Assembly: GCA_963792785.1 (NCBI GenBank)
Contig: CAWBXO010000001.1
Location: 1,984,001 to 2,048,000, forward strand
From: CAWIMX01 sp963792785
GTDB taxonomy: Bacteria; Acidobacteriota; Vicinamibacteria; Vicinamibacterales; CAVVIG01
Direction: 5' to 3'
DNA: 64,000 nucleotides
Part shown: in pieces, positions 17,094 through 26,122 of the stretch
How positions within the stretch are numbered: the stretch's first letter is position 1
Layout: every line of letters begins with the position of its first letter
Notes under the pieces: model-generated
Database searches by the model: none
What the model saw: only the letters and a program-made list of their open reading frames with translations
Told to the model about the DNA's origin: nothing
Program-made: the position numbers and the translations under genes

Positions 17094-18776
17094 ATGCGAA
17101 TCATGAGCCGCCGCCTCGCCGCCGTCACCTGCCTGCTGGTCCTGGTCGCGCCGCTCGATGCGCGCGAGCCCGCCCGCGCGAAGCACGGGATGGTGGTGGC
17201 CATGGAGGCCACGGCGGTGGACGCCGGCCTCTCGGTGCTGAAGGCCGGCGGCAACGCGGTCGACGCCGCCGTCGCCGTCGGCTTCGCCCTCGCCGTCACG
17301 CACCCCTTCGCGGGCAATCTGGGCGGCGGCGGCTACATGCTGATTCGCCTGGCGGACGGCCGCAGCACGTTCATCGATTTCCGCGAAGCGGCGCCCGCCG
17401 CGGCCTCGCGCGACATGTACCTCGACGCCGCCGGCAACCTCACGCGCGACAGCCTAGAGGGCTGGCGGTCGTCGGGCGTGCCCGGCACGGTGCGCGGGTT
17501 CGAGATGGCCGTGCACAAGTACGGCCGGCGGTCGTGGGCCGACGACATGGCGCCGGCCATCGCGTTCGCGAAGGACGGCTTCCCCGTCTCGTACGCGCTC
17601 GCCCAGTCGCTGCACTCGAGGAGCCTGGCGCGCGACCCGGAGTCCACGCGCATCTACCAGAAGGGCGGCGCGTTCTACGAGCCGGGCGACACGCTCCGCC
17701 TGCCCGACCTGGCGCAGACGCTCGCGCGGATTGCGAAGGGCGGCGCCGACGAGTTCTACACGGGCGAGACGGCGAGCCGGTTCGCCGCCGCGATGGCGGC
17801 CCACGGCGGGCTCATCACCGGGGCCGACCTCGCGGCGTACCGCGCCATCGAGCGCGCGCCGCTCTCCGGCGCGTACCACGGCTACACGATCATCACGTCG
17901 CCGCCGTCGAGCGCCGGCGGCCTCACCCTGCTCGAGATGCTCGGGATCCTCGACGGCCTGGGCTACGAGAAGACGGCGCCGGGATCGGCCGCCGCCGTGC
18001 ACGACCTCGCCGAAGCGATGCGCCTCGCCTACGCGGATCGCAACACCTACGTCGGGGATCCGGCGTTCGTGCACGTGCCGATCGCCGGCCTGCTCGATCC
18101 CGCGTACCTGACGAAGCTTCGCGCCTCGATCGATCCCGAGCGCGCCACGCCGAGCGAGAAGGTCAAGCCGGGCCAGCCGGCGGGCGCCGAGCACCTCGAG
18201 ACGACGCACTTTTCGGTCGTGGACGGAGCCGGCAACGCCGTCGCGGTCACCTACACGCTGAACGGCGGCTACGGCAACGGCATCACGGTGCCCGGCCTCG
18301 GCTTCCTCCTCAACAACGAGATGGACGACTTCGCGTCGAAGCCGGGCGTGGCGAACATGTTCGGCCTGGTGCAGGGCGAGGCCAACGCGATCGCGCCGGG
18401 CAAGCGGCCGCTCTCGTCGATGGCGCCGACGATCCTGGTGAAGGACGGGCGGCTCTTCATGACCGTGGGCGCGCCGGGCGGCTCGCGCATTCCGACCGCG
18501 ATCCTGCAGGTGATCCTGAACGTGATCGATCGCGGCATGAACGTGCAGGACGCCGTGGACTTTCCGCGCGTGCACCACCAGTGGCTGCCCGACCGCCTGT
18601 CGGCCGAGCGCGGCATCTCGCCCGACACCGTCGCCCTGCTCGAGGCGCGCGGCTACGAGGTGGACAACTCGCCGGGCGTCGTCCTCGCGCAGGTCGCGGC
18701 GATCGTGAGTGACGACGGATGGCTGCAGGGCGCGTCCGACGGTCGGACGCCGAATGGGAAGGCCGCGGGGTATTGA
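17094..18776 (+). CDS. ggt: Gamma-glutamyltransferase
   Basis: A 560-aa exported Ntn hydrolase that cleaves the gamma-glutamyl bond of glutathione. A signal peptide (LAAVTCLLVLVAPLDAREP) is followed by the large subunit (GMVVAMEATAVDAGLSVLKAGGNAVDAA...). The autocleavage site is just before the first Thr of ETTHFSVVDGAGNAVAVTYT, which becomes the small subunit's catalytic residue. The lid and oxyanion motifs PLSSMAPTI and GAPGGSRIPTA are present. The ATG at 17094 follows TATCCT (17082-17087) by 6 nt and has no ribosome site, so it may be leaderless; ATG 17103 is an alternative. Confidence 0.93.
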   Translation: MRIMSRRLAAVTCLLVLVAPLDAREPARAKHGMVVAMEATAVDAGLSVLKAGGNAVDAAVAVGFALAVTHPFAGNLGGGGYMLIRLADGRSTFIDFREAAPAAASRDMYLDAAGNLTRDSLEGWRSSGVPGTVRGFEMAVHKYGRRSWADDMAPAIAFAKDGFPVSYALAQSLHSRSLARDPESTRIYQKGGAFYEPGDTLRLPDLAQTLARIAKGGADEFYTGETASRFAAAMAAHGGLITGADLAAYRAIERAPLSGAYHGYTIITSPPSSAGGLTLLEMLGILDGLGYEKTAPGSAAAVHDLAEAMRLAYADRNTYVGDPAFVHVPIAGLLDPAYLTKLRASIDPERATPSEKVKPGQPAGAEHLETTHFSVVDGAGNAVAVTYTLNGGYGNGITVPGLGFLLNNEMDDFASKPGVANMFGLVQGEANAIAPGKRPLSSMAPTILVKDGRLFMTVGAPGGSRIPTAILQVILNVIDRGMNVQDAVDFPRVHHQWLPDRLSAERGISPDTVALLEARGYEVDNSPGVVLAQVAAIVSDDGWLQGASDGRTPNGKAAGY

Positions 18777-18798
18777 GGGTTCGGGCTGAAACCCGACG

Positions 18799-19140
18799 CT
18801 ACGGCGCCGAGATCGACTCGACGTGGATCGTCGTGCCGTCGGCGTCGAGCGTGCCGACGACGGCCGCCTTCCGGCCCGCGAATGCTTCAGAAGCCTTCTG
18901 GTCGCTGAGCGCGTAGACCTGCGTGCCGTCGTACAGAACAAACACCGCGCCGTGGGCGTCGACGCACGCGAGCGCGCACTCGCGGTCGGTGTCTCCCATC
19001 TTCATCAGGGAGTGATCGGCGTGGCGGCACTCGCTGTCGGTCACGGTGCCGGTGAAGGTCTGCCGGCCCTGTCGAGCCTGCGGACCCTGACCGGCCGCGA
19101 GCGCCGCCACGCCCAGAAGAACGACGAAGAGGGATCGCAG
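18799..19140 (-). CDS. Small secreted protein, possible DUF5818-like
   Basis: A protein of about 113 aa with a signal-like start (LRSLFVVLLGVAALAAGQ) and a mature domain containing two cysteine pairs: FTGTVTDSECRHADHSLMKM and DRECALACVDAHGAVFVLYDG, then VYALSDQKASEAFAGRKAAVVG. The layout recalls a family of small acidobacterial secreted beta proteins (DUF5818) of unknown role. No ATG, GTG or TTG precedes the full signal peptide; either a CTG at 19140 or, with a shortened signal, a GTG at 19110 is used. It begins 7 nt after the stop of the upstream gene, so it is cotranscribed. Confidence 0.6.
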   Translation of the reverse strand: MRSLFVVLLGVAALAAGQGPQARQGRQTFTGTVTDSECRHADHSLMKMGDTDRECALACVDAHGAVFVLYDGTQVYALSDQKASEAFAGRKAAVVGTLDADGTTIHVESISAP

Positions 19141-19147
19141 CGTCGTG

Positions 19148-19690
19148 CTACTCGCCCGGGACCATCAGGTGCGCCGTGGTCGTGCCGGCGTTCATGATCC
19201 ACACGCCGCCCGACCGGCCGTTCTCGGGCAGGCCCATGGTGGCCGTCGTGGCGCCGGGCACGGCGATGGTCATGTGCGGCCGCGCGCTGGCCTGGTCGGC
19301 GCCCTGCAGGTGGAACCACACGGAGCCGAATTCCGGCTTCGCGCGGGTGCCCTTCTTCTCCATGTCCTGGAGCATCGCTTCGCTCTTGGCCTTGTCGCCG
19401 GTCGCCTCGGCCGTCATGTTCTGCGCGACGCGATCGAGGTTGCCGAGGCTGGTGCACTCGACAGAGAAGGGCTGCTGCAGCGGGAAACCTGAGCGGTCGT
19501 AGCACACGAGGGCATTGGTGCCCTTCTTCACGGTCTCGTAGGTGTGGTCCGGCTTCCACTTCACGACCGTCGCGTCCGCGCGAAGGCGGGCCGGGGCGGC
19601 CAGGACGGCCTTGTCGACGTCAGCGGACTGCGCCGAGGCGGCGGCCGCGACCGTCAGGATACCGAGCAACACGATGGCGATACGTTTCAT
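19148..19690 (-). CDS. Secreted protein of unknown function
   Basis: A 180-aa protein with a clear signal peptide (RIAIVLLGILTVAAAASAQS). The mature part has no motif I recognise; it includes TNALVCYDRSGFPLQQPFSVEC, suggesting a disulfide, and ends in a beta-rich segment (GGVWIMNAGTTTAHLMVPGE). GGGAGG lies 7 nt upstream of the ATG. The next gene, also a small exported protein, starts within 10 nt of its stop, so the pair probably acts together in the periplasm or outside. Confidence 0.6.
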   Translation of the reverse strand: MKRIAIVLLGILTVAAAASAQSADVDKAVLAAPARLRADATVVKWKPDHTYETVKKGTNALVCYDRSGFPLQQPFSVECTSLGNLDRVAQNMTAEATGDKAKSEAMLQDMEKKGTRAKPEFGSVWFHLQGADQASARPHMTIAVPGATTATMGLPENGRSGGVWIMNAGTTTAHLMVPGE

Positions 19691-19742
19691 ATCTTGCCTC
19701 CCAAAATAGCGATCCCCGGATTCTCTCACGTTTCCAGTCGAC

Positions 19743-20849
19743 TCAGGCCTTGGGGGAGGCCACCTTCGGATCGAACCCGAAGCGCTTGAGTTGGGCCTCC
19801 ATCCCGCCCTTATCCACCGACTTGGCGTAAGCCTCGGCGGGCTCGACCAATTTCTTGGTGACGAGATCCAACAGGGCCTCGTTGAGCGTGACCATGCCGA
19901 CGTTCTTCCCCACCTGCATCATCGACGGGATCTGGAAGGTCTTCGCCTCGCGAATCAGGTTGGTGATGGCCGAGGTGACGATGAGGACCTCGAGCGCGGC
20001 GACGCGGCCTCCGCCGATCTTCCTGCACAAGGTTTGCGCGATCACGCCGCGCAGGGACTCGGAGAGCATCACGCGGATCTGCGCCTGGCGGTCGGCGGGA
20101 AACTGATCGATCACACGGTCCACGGTGGAGGCCGCCGTCGTGGTGTGCAGCGTGCCGAACACCAGGTGGCCCGTCTCGGCCGTTTCGATGGCGATCGCGA
20201 CGGTCTCGAGGTCGCGCAGCTCGCCCACGAGGAGGATGTCGGGGTCCTCGCGCAGCGCCGCGCGCAACGCGTCCTTGAACGAGTCGGTGTGGACGCCCAC
20301 CTCGCGCTGGTTGATCAGGCACTTCTTGTTCGGGTGCACGAACTCGATCGGGTCCTCGATGGTGATGAGGTGATCCTGGCGCGTCCGGTTGATGAAGTCG
20401 ATCATCGCGCAGAGCGTGGTGGACTTGCCCGAGCCGGTCGGGCCGGTCACGAGCACCAGGCCCTTGTTGAGCGTGCAGAGGTGCATGATGGCCGGCGACA
20501 GTCCGAGCAACTCGGCCGTGAGGATCTTCGATGGGATCACGCGAAACACGCCGCCCGGGCCGTTGCGGTCGAAGAACGCGTTCGCACGGAAGCGCGCCAG
20601 GCCGTGGATCTCGTAGGCGAAGTCGGTGTCGTGCCGGATGCTGAATTCCTTGCGGTTCTTCTCCGGCATGATCGGCGCGAGGAGCATCTCCACGTCGTCG
20701 ACGCCGAGCGGCGGCGCGGCCGGGTCGAGCGGCACCATGTGGCCGTCCTTGCGGATGAGGGGCGGCGAGCCCACCGAGAGGTGGAGGTCGGATGCGCCGG
20801 CGGCGACCATGGCGTGAAAGAGCGAATCGATAGCGGCTGCGGGGCTCAC
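19743..20849 (-). CDS. pilT: Type IV pilus retraction ATPase PilT
   Basis: A 368-aa hexameric secretion-type ATPase powering pilus retraction (twitching). Walker A is GPTGSGKST (about residue 135), the Asp box ITIEDPIE, Walker B as LLVGELRDLETV, and the His box HLVFGTLHTTTA. The N-terminal PAS-like domain (SDLHLSVGSPPLIRKDG) is typical. The length fits PilT better than PilB, and the AIRNLIRE-type motif appears as SAITNLIREAKTFQI. Other pilus genes are not in this window; the two genes downstream in the same direction of transcription are upstream neighbours at 20856 and 21351. Confidence 0.93.
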   Translation of the reverse strand: MSPAAAIDSLFHAMVAAGASDLHLSVGSPPLIRKDGHMVPLDPAAPPLGVDDVEMLLAPIMPEKNRKEFSIRHDTDFAYEIHGLARFRANAFFDRNGPGGVFRVIPSKILTAELLGLSPAIMHLCTLNKGLVLVTGPTGSGKSTTLCAMIDFINRTRQDHLITIEDPIEFVHPNKKCLINQREVGVHTDSFKDALRAALREDPDILLVGELRDLETVAIAIETAETGHLVFGTLHTTTAASTVDRVIDQFPADRQAQIRVMLSESLRGVIAQTLCRKIGGGRVAALEVLIVTSAITNLIREAKTFQIPSMMQVGKNVGMVTLNEALLDLVTKKLVEPAEAYAKSVDKGGMEAQLKRFGFDPKVASPKA

Positions 20850-20855
20850 CGGACA

Positions 20856-21350
20856 CTACTCCCCTGGCTGTTCGCGCACTTCGACGATGTGCGCGACGTT
20901 GACGAGCAGCGTGGCCTGCGCCGTCTCGAGATAGCGGAACACTTCGGGCGCGCGCGCCCAGTCGCTCACGCGGTCGCGTCCCTCGGGCCGGTACACCCGG
21001 ACCGATCCCTCGATCCGCCGGCCGTCGGACAGGAGCAGCGACACCGCGCGCGCCGCCGCCACCTCGTAGCCGGGCACGAGCGTGGCCTCGTTGTTCTGGA
21101 GCGCCACCACGACCACCTGCGCGCGATTGTAGAGCGAGGTCTTCGCCGCGCCTTCGTCCGTGCGCTCGAACGGGAAGAACCGGCCTTCGGCGTTCAGCAG
21201 CTGCCCCACGCGCTCGAGCGGCTCGCCGAGCGGGCCGCTGCCCGACACGAAGAAGTACCCGCGGGCGATCTGGCCGTTCGCCAGTGTGAGGGTGGCCTCC
21301 ACGCGGCGTTTCTCGACTCGGAATTCCGAGGGACGCGGCTGCTCGGGCAT
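20856..21350 (-). CDS. Conserved protein of unknown function next to pilT
   Basis: A 164-aa, soluble, probably beta-rich protein (RRVEATLTLANGQIARGYFFVSG; ARAVSLLLSDGRRIEGSVRVYRP). Two halves look alike (LTLANGQIARGYF and LLLSDGRRIEGSV), which suggests an internal duplication. No signal peptide or known motif is seen. It starts directly after the PqiA-like stop and ends 7 nt before pilT, so the three genes form a tight operon; a role in surface or pilus function is inference. Confidence 0.6.
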   Translation of the reverse strand: MPEQPRPSEFRVEKRRVEATLTLANGQIARGYFFVSGSGPLGEPLERVGQLLNAEGRFFPFERTDEGAAKTSLYNRAQVVVVALQNNEATLVPGYEVAAARAVSLLLSDGRRIEGSVRVYRPEGRDRVSDWARAPEVFRYLETAQATLLVNVAHIVEVREQPGE

Positions 21351-21860
21351 CTAGGCAGCCGGCGCGGTGGAAACCGGTGGCTCGATCCGGAGCAGTTGGA
21401 ACGCGAAGTTCGAAACGAGACAGTAGCTCACGAAGTAATAGAACCCGCGCTCGGGCACGGCGTCGAGGTTGCTCGTGGCGCGGCCGGCGAGAAAGGCGAT
21501 CAACACGCCCACCGCGAAGACGTCGGCCATCGACCACTTGCTCATCGAGCGTACCAACAGGTAGAGGCGGTAGCGCAGCGTGGACGGCTTGAGCGAGACG
21601 ATCACAAAGAACACGATCGCCTTGAGGAACGGGATGGTCACGCTGAACAGCAGGATGAGGCCCGCCACGAAGTCGTTGCCGGACTCGTGCAGGCTGCGCG
21701 CCGCCTGGAGCGCGCTCTGCGTCTGGTGGAACAACTCGCGCGTCACGCCCATCACGGTGATCGAGGCCGTGATCGTGAGCATCGGCTGCAGCAGCCCGGG
21801 CACGAGTAGGAAGAGCGAAACCGTCGTGAGAACGACGGACAGGACGTTGCGGGTAGTCAC
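21351..21860 (-). CDS. PqiA-like membrane protein
   Basis: A 169-aa protein with four membrane helices. The segment SVTIPFLKAIVFFVIVSL and especially KWSMADVFAVGVLIAFLAG match the PqiA (paraquat-inducible protein A) core. PqiA proteins belong to PqiABC/LetAB-type envelope lipid transport; here only one PqiA domain is present and no MCE-domain partner is next to it. First gene of a three-gene operon with the unknown protein and pilT. Confidence 0.78.
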   Translation of the reverse strand: MTTRNVLSVVLTTVSLFLLVPGLLQPMLTITASITVMGVTRELFHQTQSALQAARSLHESGNDFVAGLILLFSVTIPFLKAIVFFVIVSLKPSTLRYRLYLLVRSMSKWSMADVFAVGVLIAFLAGRATSNLDAVPERGFYYFVSYCLVSNFAFQLLRIEPPVSTAPAA

Positions 21861-21896
21861 GTGATCCTGAGTTCTACGCCCCGGTGGCGGCGGGCG

Positions 21897-24671
21897 TCAA
21901 GGGAAAGAAGTCTTGAGCTCCTCGCTCCAGTTCAACACCACGTTGATCCGCGAGACGGGCTCGAGGGGACGCTCACGGATCATCAGCAGCCGCTGTCCGT
22001 CGGGCGTCGCGTCGTAGTCGGGCCATGAGGCGAGGGTCCGATCGTACGGTCCGGCGAACAACTGGCGCGGCCTGCCGACCACGACGGCCGGCGACGTGGT
22101 GATGTCGACGACCATCATGGCGTCGCCGCGGCGATAGAACAGCTGTCCGCTTCCGCGCGCCCACACGGGCTCGTTGCCGCCGTCGGTCGAGATCGTCCAC
22201 TCCTGTCCCGGGCCGGGAAACGGCTGCATGTAGATTTCACTCTGGCCCGACTTGAGGGACGCGAACGCGACCCACTTCCCGTCCGGCGAAAACGTCGGCG
22301 CGCCTTCGCGGAACTCCGTGGCGATGAACGGCCGCGACGCCGACGGGTCGCCGACGCCGTAGACCCAGATGTCGTTCGACGCGTGCGCGGCATTCACGGA
22401 GACGCCGGCCACGTACGTCCCGTCCGGAGACCACGACAGCGCGAAGTTCGTGTCCGGCCCCGCGGCCAGTGGCTCGTCGTCCCCCGTGCCGGCGGCGGAC
22501 CCGGACGCCCCGATCCGCCGGACGTAGACCTGCGCCGGTCCGTTGTCGGAGATCGAGTACGCGAACCGCTCGCCGTCAGGGGCCCATGCCGACAGGGAGG
22601 CCGCGCCACGGGTCAGGCGCGTGCGCGAGCCGCGCGCGAGGTCGAAGAGCCAGAGATCCACGTCGGCGCTCGACGCTTCGCTGCCGTTGGCGACGATGAC
22701 ACGGCCGGAATCCGGCGCCAGCCGAGGCGCGACGAGGATCACACCCGAGAAACCTGTCGGGGACTCACGGCCCGCCCGATCGACCCAGACGAGATCCGCG
22801 TGCCGTTCGTCGGGATGGCCCGGCACGTACGCGAGAGACCCCGTCGCCGAAACGGCCGCCAACGGCACGCCCGATCCACTGGCACGAACGCCCTGGAGCA
22901 GGAGCTTCGGCTCGCCCGTCGCCTCGAGGCGGGCCAGGTCGAACGGCAGCGCGAACACGGCATCCCCGACCGCATAGATCACATGGCCCGTCGGCACGTA
23001 CTGCGCCCAGACGGCCTGGGTCACCTGGTGCCGTTCGCCCGTCTCGAGCGACTCCACGACCACGTGCCCGATGTCGGCCGGCGTCGAATCCGTATCGAGG
23101 ACTTCGGTGTACAGCAGCGCCTTGCCGCCGGGCAGGATCGCGGGATAGCGATGCTCGAGGTCTCTCGGCGCCAGCTTCGTCACCTGCACGGGCTTGCCGC
23201 CGTCGACGGCCACCCGAAACACGGCGCTGACCGGGCCGTTGGTGAACAGCAGCTCGGTGTTCGACGCCCAGCTCAAGCCGTGCGTGCCGGCGGTCTCGCA
23301 CACGTCCAGCGGGCGGCCGCCGCCGGTGGCGACCCGCTTGAGCCGGCGGTTCGCCTCGAACGCGAGCCACCGGCCGTCTGGAGAGAACGCCGGTTCGTCC
23401 GCCTCCTCGGTTCCCGGGATCGGTGTCGCCTCGAAGCAATCGATCGCGCGGAGAAAGAGCTGCCGCCGGCCGTCCACCTCGGCCACGTACGCCAGTTGCC
23501 GGCCGTCGGCGGAGATCGCGATCGCCTGTTCGCCCTGGCCCACCAGCGGGCCATCGGCCGTCACCGACAGGCGCGCGACGGCCCGCGCGCCCGGGGCCGC
23601 ACCCCGCGCGGCGACGTACCAGGCGATCCCGGCCGCGACCACGGCGGTGGCGACGAGCGCGAGCGGCCACCCGATTCCCGTGCGCCGGCTCGTCGCGTCC
23701 GGCGGCCGCGGCGCGGAGGGCGGCGCCTCGTCGAGTTCGAGCCGCACGTCCGCGATGTCGCGCAGGCGGCGCCGCGGATCCTTCTCGAGCGTGCGCCGCA
23801 GCACGCTTCGCACGTTGTCGGGCGTCGCCGCGGGCAGCGTCGTCCAATCGATGCTCCGCTCGAGGATCGCCGCGAGCGTCTCGGTGAGCGTGTCGCCGGT
23901 GAAGGGACGCTCGCCCGTCACCATCTCGAACAGCACGCAGCCGAACGCCCAGATGTCCACGCGCTTATCGGCCGGCTTGCCGCGCGCCTGCTCGGGGCTC
24001 ATGTAGGCGGCCGTGCCGAGGATCATGCCGGCGCCGGTGAGCATCACCGGGCTCGTCAGCGTCGGCGACTGTGACAGCGCCGTGTCCGACCCACCCGGCC
24101 CTTCGATGGCCTTGGCGAGGCCGAAGTCGAGGACCTTCACCACCCCGTCCGGCCGGATCACAATGTTGGCGGGCTTGAGATCGCGGTGGACGATGCCGCG
24201 CTCGTGCGCCGCGTCGAGCGCATCCACGATCTGTCGCGCGATGGCCAGGCTCTCGGCGAGCGGGACCGGACCGCGCGCAAGGCGCTGCGCGAGGTCCTCG
24301 CCCTCGACCAGCTCCATCACGAGGGCCTGGTGTCCATCATCATTCAGTGGCGCTGGGGCCCCACCCCCAAGGCGAACTGACGCCGACACCTCGCCTCGGA
24401 TTTGCCCGTCCTCGGCTCGGTGTGGCCGCAGGCGCTCCAGACCATAGACGACCGCGATGTTGGGATGGCTGAGAGCGGCGAGGATCCGCGCCTCCCGCTC
24501 GAACCGCGCGAGGCGTTCGGGATCGGCGGCGAACGCCTCGGGCAGGATCTTGATCGCGACGTCCCGGCCGAGCCGGGTGTCGCGTGCGCGGTACACCTCG
24601 CCCATTCCACCGGCACCGAGCCGCGCGAGGATCTCGTAGGCGCCGAGCCGCGCGCCGGGGCTCAGGGGCAC
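21897..24671 (-). CDS. Transmembrane Ser/Thr protein kinase with TolB-like beta-propeller
   Basis: A 924-aa PknB-type kinase. The kinase domain (about 8-275) has the glycine loop LGAGGMGEVYRARD, VAIK lysine, HRDLKPANIV catalytic loop, DFGLAKA and the APE region as AYMSPEQARG. A single membrane helix (PLALVATAVVAAGIAWYVA, about 305-325) leads to a large outer domain of PD40/WD40-like repeats (FSPDGRWLAFEA; FSPDGKWVAFAS). A 30-residue insert lies in the N-lobe between the YGLERL and LVMELVEGEDL strands. The GTG start overlaps the upstream aminotransferase end by 10 nt. Substrates are unknown; the propeller may sense an external ligand. Confidence 0.9.
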   Translation of the reverse strand: MPLSPGARLGAYEILARLGAGGMGEVYRARDTRLGRDVAIKILPEAFAADPERLARFEREARILAALSHPNIAVVYGLERLRPHRAEDGQIRGEVSASVRLGGGAPAPLNDDGHQALVMELVEGEDLAQRLARGPVPLAESLAIARQIVDALDAAHERGIVHRDLKPANIVIRPDGVVKVLDFGLAKAIEGPGGSDTALSQSPTLTSPVMLTGAGMILGTAAYMSPEQARGKPADKRVDIWAFGCVLFEMVTGERPFTGDTLTETLAAILERSIDWTTLPAATPDNVRSVLRRTLEKDPRRRLRDIADVRLELDEAPPSAPRPPDATSRRTGIGWPLALVATAVVAAGIAWYVAARGAAPGARAVARLSVTADGPLVGQGEQAIAISADGRQLAYVAEVDGRRQLFLRAIDCFEATPIPGTEEADEPAFSPDGRWLAFEANRRLKRVATGGGRPLDVCETAGTHGLSWASNTELLFTNGPVSAVFRVAVDGGKPVQVTKLAPRDLEHRYPAILPGGKALLYTEVLDTDSTPADIGHVVVESLETGERHQVTQAVWAQYVPTGHVIYAVGDAVFALPFDLARLEATGEPKLLLQGVRASGSGVPLAAVSATGSLAYVPGHPDERHADLVWVDRAGRESPTGFSGVILVAPRLAPDSGRVIVANGSEASSADVDLWLFDLARGSRTRLTRGAASLSAWAPDGERFAYSISDNGPAQVYVRRIGASGSAAGTGDDEPLAAGPDTNFALSWSPDGTYVAGVSVNAAHASNDIWVYGVGDPSASRPFIATEFREGAPTFSPDGKWVAFASLKSGQSEIYMQPFPGPGQEWTISTDGGNEPVWARGSGQLFYRRGDAMMVVDITTSPAVVVGRPRQLFAGPYDRTLASWPDYDATPDGQRLLMIRERPLEPVSRINVVLNWSEELKTSFP

Positions 24672-26041
24672 GACAGAAAGCTCTGCGCGAACGCGATGAA
24701 CCGGTCCACGTCGGCCGCGTTCGACACGATCCCGAGCGACACGCGCACGGCCCCGCTGCTCTTGCCGTCGATGCACAGCCGGAAGTCGTCGAGCGAGAGG
24801 CGGGTCTCGTGCTCGGGCTTGTGGAAGCACGAGCTCAGCTCCGTGCCGCTGATGCCGAGCGCCACCTCCCCGCCGCCCGGGTTGCAGAAGCAGCCGGTGC
24901 GCAGCGACATGTTCGCGGCGTTCGCCCGCTGCTCGACGACGCGGTGGTCGATGGCCTTGCCGTCGGCGCCGTAGAAATTGAACGACACCGTGCCGCCGCG
25001 GCCCTCGGTCGTGTGCGGGCCGAAGATCCGGGCGAGCGGCCGGCCGTCGGGATGTGTCAGCGCCACGAGCCGTTCGAGCAGGCGTCCGGTCAGGCACCGG
25101 ACGCGCTCGTGAATGAGCGGCACGCCCACCGCGCGCAGGTGATCGAGGCCGATCTCGACGGCGGGCAGCGACAGGTAGTCGGGCGTGCCGTCCTCGAACG
25201 CGAGCTCGTTGTCGGCGAGGTAGTACTTGTCGCCCTGCACCGACGCGACCGTGATGGTCCCGCCCGCGAACCAGGGCCGGCGCAGCTTCGCCAGCGCCTC
25301 GCGGCGCGCGAGCAGGCAGCCGATGCCGGTCGGGTAGCCGAACAGCTTGTAAAAGGACTGGACGACGAAGTCCGGCGTCACGCGGGAGAGATCCAGCACA
25401 TTGGTCGGCGTGAACGCCGCCGCGTCGAGCAGCACGTCCCAGCCCTTCGCTTTCGCGCGCGCGACCCATTCGAGCGGATGCTGCACGCCGGAGAAGTTGG
25501 ACTGCGCCGGAAACGCGAAGAGGTGCGGCGCGTCGCCGGCGCGGCGCTCGAGTTCGGCGCGCAGGCGGTCCTCGTCGAGCCGCATCTCGGGCAGGACGAT
25601 CGGCACGTACGTGGTGGCCGCGCCCTTCGCGCGGGCGAACTCGCGAATGCCGTTCACCGAGTTGTGGTTATCGAACGTGAGGAGGAAGCGCCCGGCCGGC
25701 GTGAACGGGTACGACTCGCCGACGAGCTTCAGCGCCTGGCTCGCGTTCGCGGTGAAGATCACCATCCACTCGTCGGCCGGCGCGTGGAAGAAGTCGAGCA
25801 CGGCTCGCCGCGCCCGGTTGCACAGCTCGGTGGATCGCGAGGCGGTCGGGTTGCCCGAGTGTGGATTGCCGAACAGGCCCTCGCGCAGCAGCGCGACGTG
25901 CCGCTCGATCTGGGAGGTGGCGTACAGCCCCCCCGCGGTGTAGTCGAGGTACACGTGCTGCTGGGCGTCGAGGCGGGCGTAGTCGCGCGCCCGCAGGGCG
26001 TCGATCGCCGACGTGGCCGCGTCGTCCGGGGCGATGGGCAT
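24662..26041 (-). CDS. Class V aminotransferase, cysteine desulfurase/Moco sulfurase-like
   Basis: A 459-aa PLP enzyme. VYLDYTAGGLYATSQI opens the fold, NASQALKLVGES is the phosphate-binding region, the Schiff-base Lys is in QSFYKLFGYPTGIG, and a Cys-rich active loop (RTGCFCNPGGGE) near the C-terminus matches desulfurases and the N-domain of Moco sulfurase. It likely moves sulfur from cysteine to an acceptor. No Suf or Isc genes are near. Its stop lies inside the start of the kinase gene, so both are translated from one message. Confidence 0.8.
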   Translation of the reverse strand: MPIAPDDAATSAIDALRARDYARLDAQQHVYLDYTAGGLYATSQIERHVALLREGLFGNPHSGNPTASRSTELCNRARRAVLDFFHAPADEWMVIFTANASQALKLVGESYPFTPAGRFLLTFDNHNSVNGIREFARAKGAATTYVPIVLPEMRLDEDRLRAELERRAGDAPHLFAFPAQSNFSGVQHPLEWVARAKAKGWDVLLDAAAFTPTNVLDLSRVTPDFVVQSFYKLFGYPTGIGCLLARREALAKLRRPWFAGGTITVASVQGDKYYLADNELAFEDGTPDYLSLPAVEIGLDHLRAVGVPLIHERVRCLTGRLLERLVALTHPDGRPLARIFGPHTTEGRGGTVSFNFYGADGKAIDHRVVEQRANAANMSLRTGCFCNPGGGEVALGISGTELSSCFHKPEHETRLSLDDFRLCIDGKSSGAVRVSLGIVSNAADVDRFIAFAQSFLSCP

Positions 26042-26060
26042 GCCTCACTGAAGATTACAC

Positions 26061-26074
26061 GGAACGCCCGTTCC
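26061..26074. promoter_or_regulatory. Short inverted repeat upstream of the SulP gene
   Basis: GGAACG-CC-CGTTCC is a perfect 6-bp inverted repeat with a 2-bp centre. It lies in the 80-bp divergent region, 20 bp from the aminotransferase start and 48 bp before the SulP ATG. It could be an operator; no regulator is known from context. Confidence 0.35.
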
Positions 26075-26122
26075 ATTGCAGCGCCCCTGCGTTTCTGCCA
26101 GACTGGCTTGGATCACACACGA

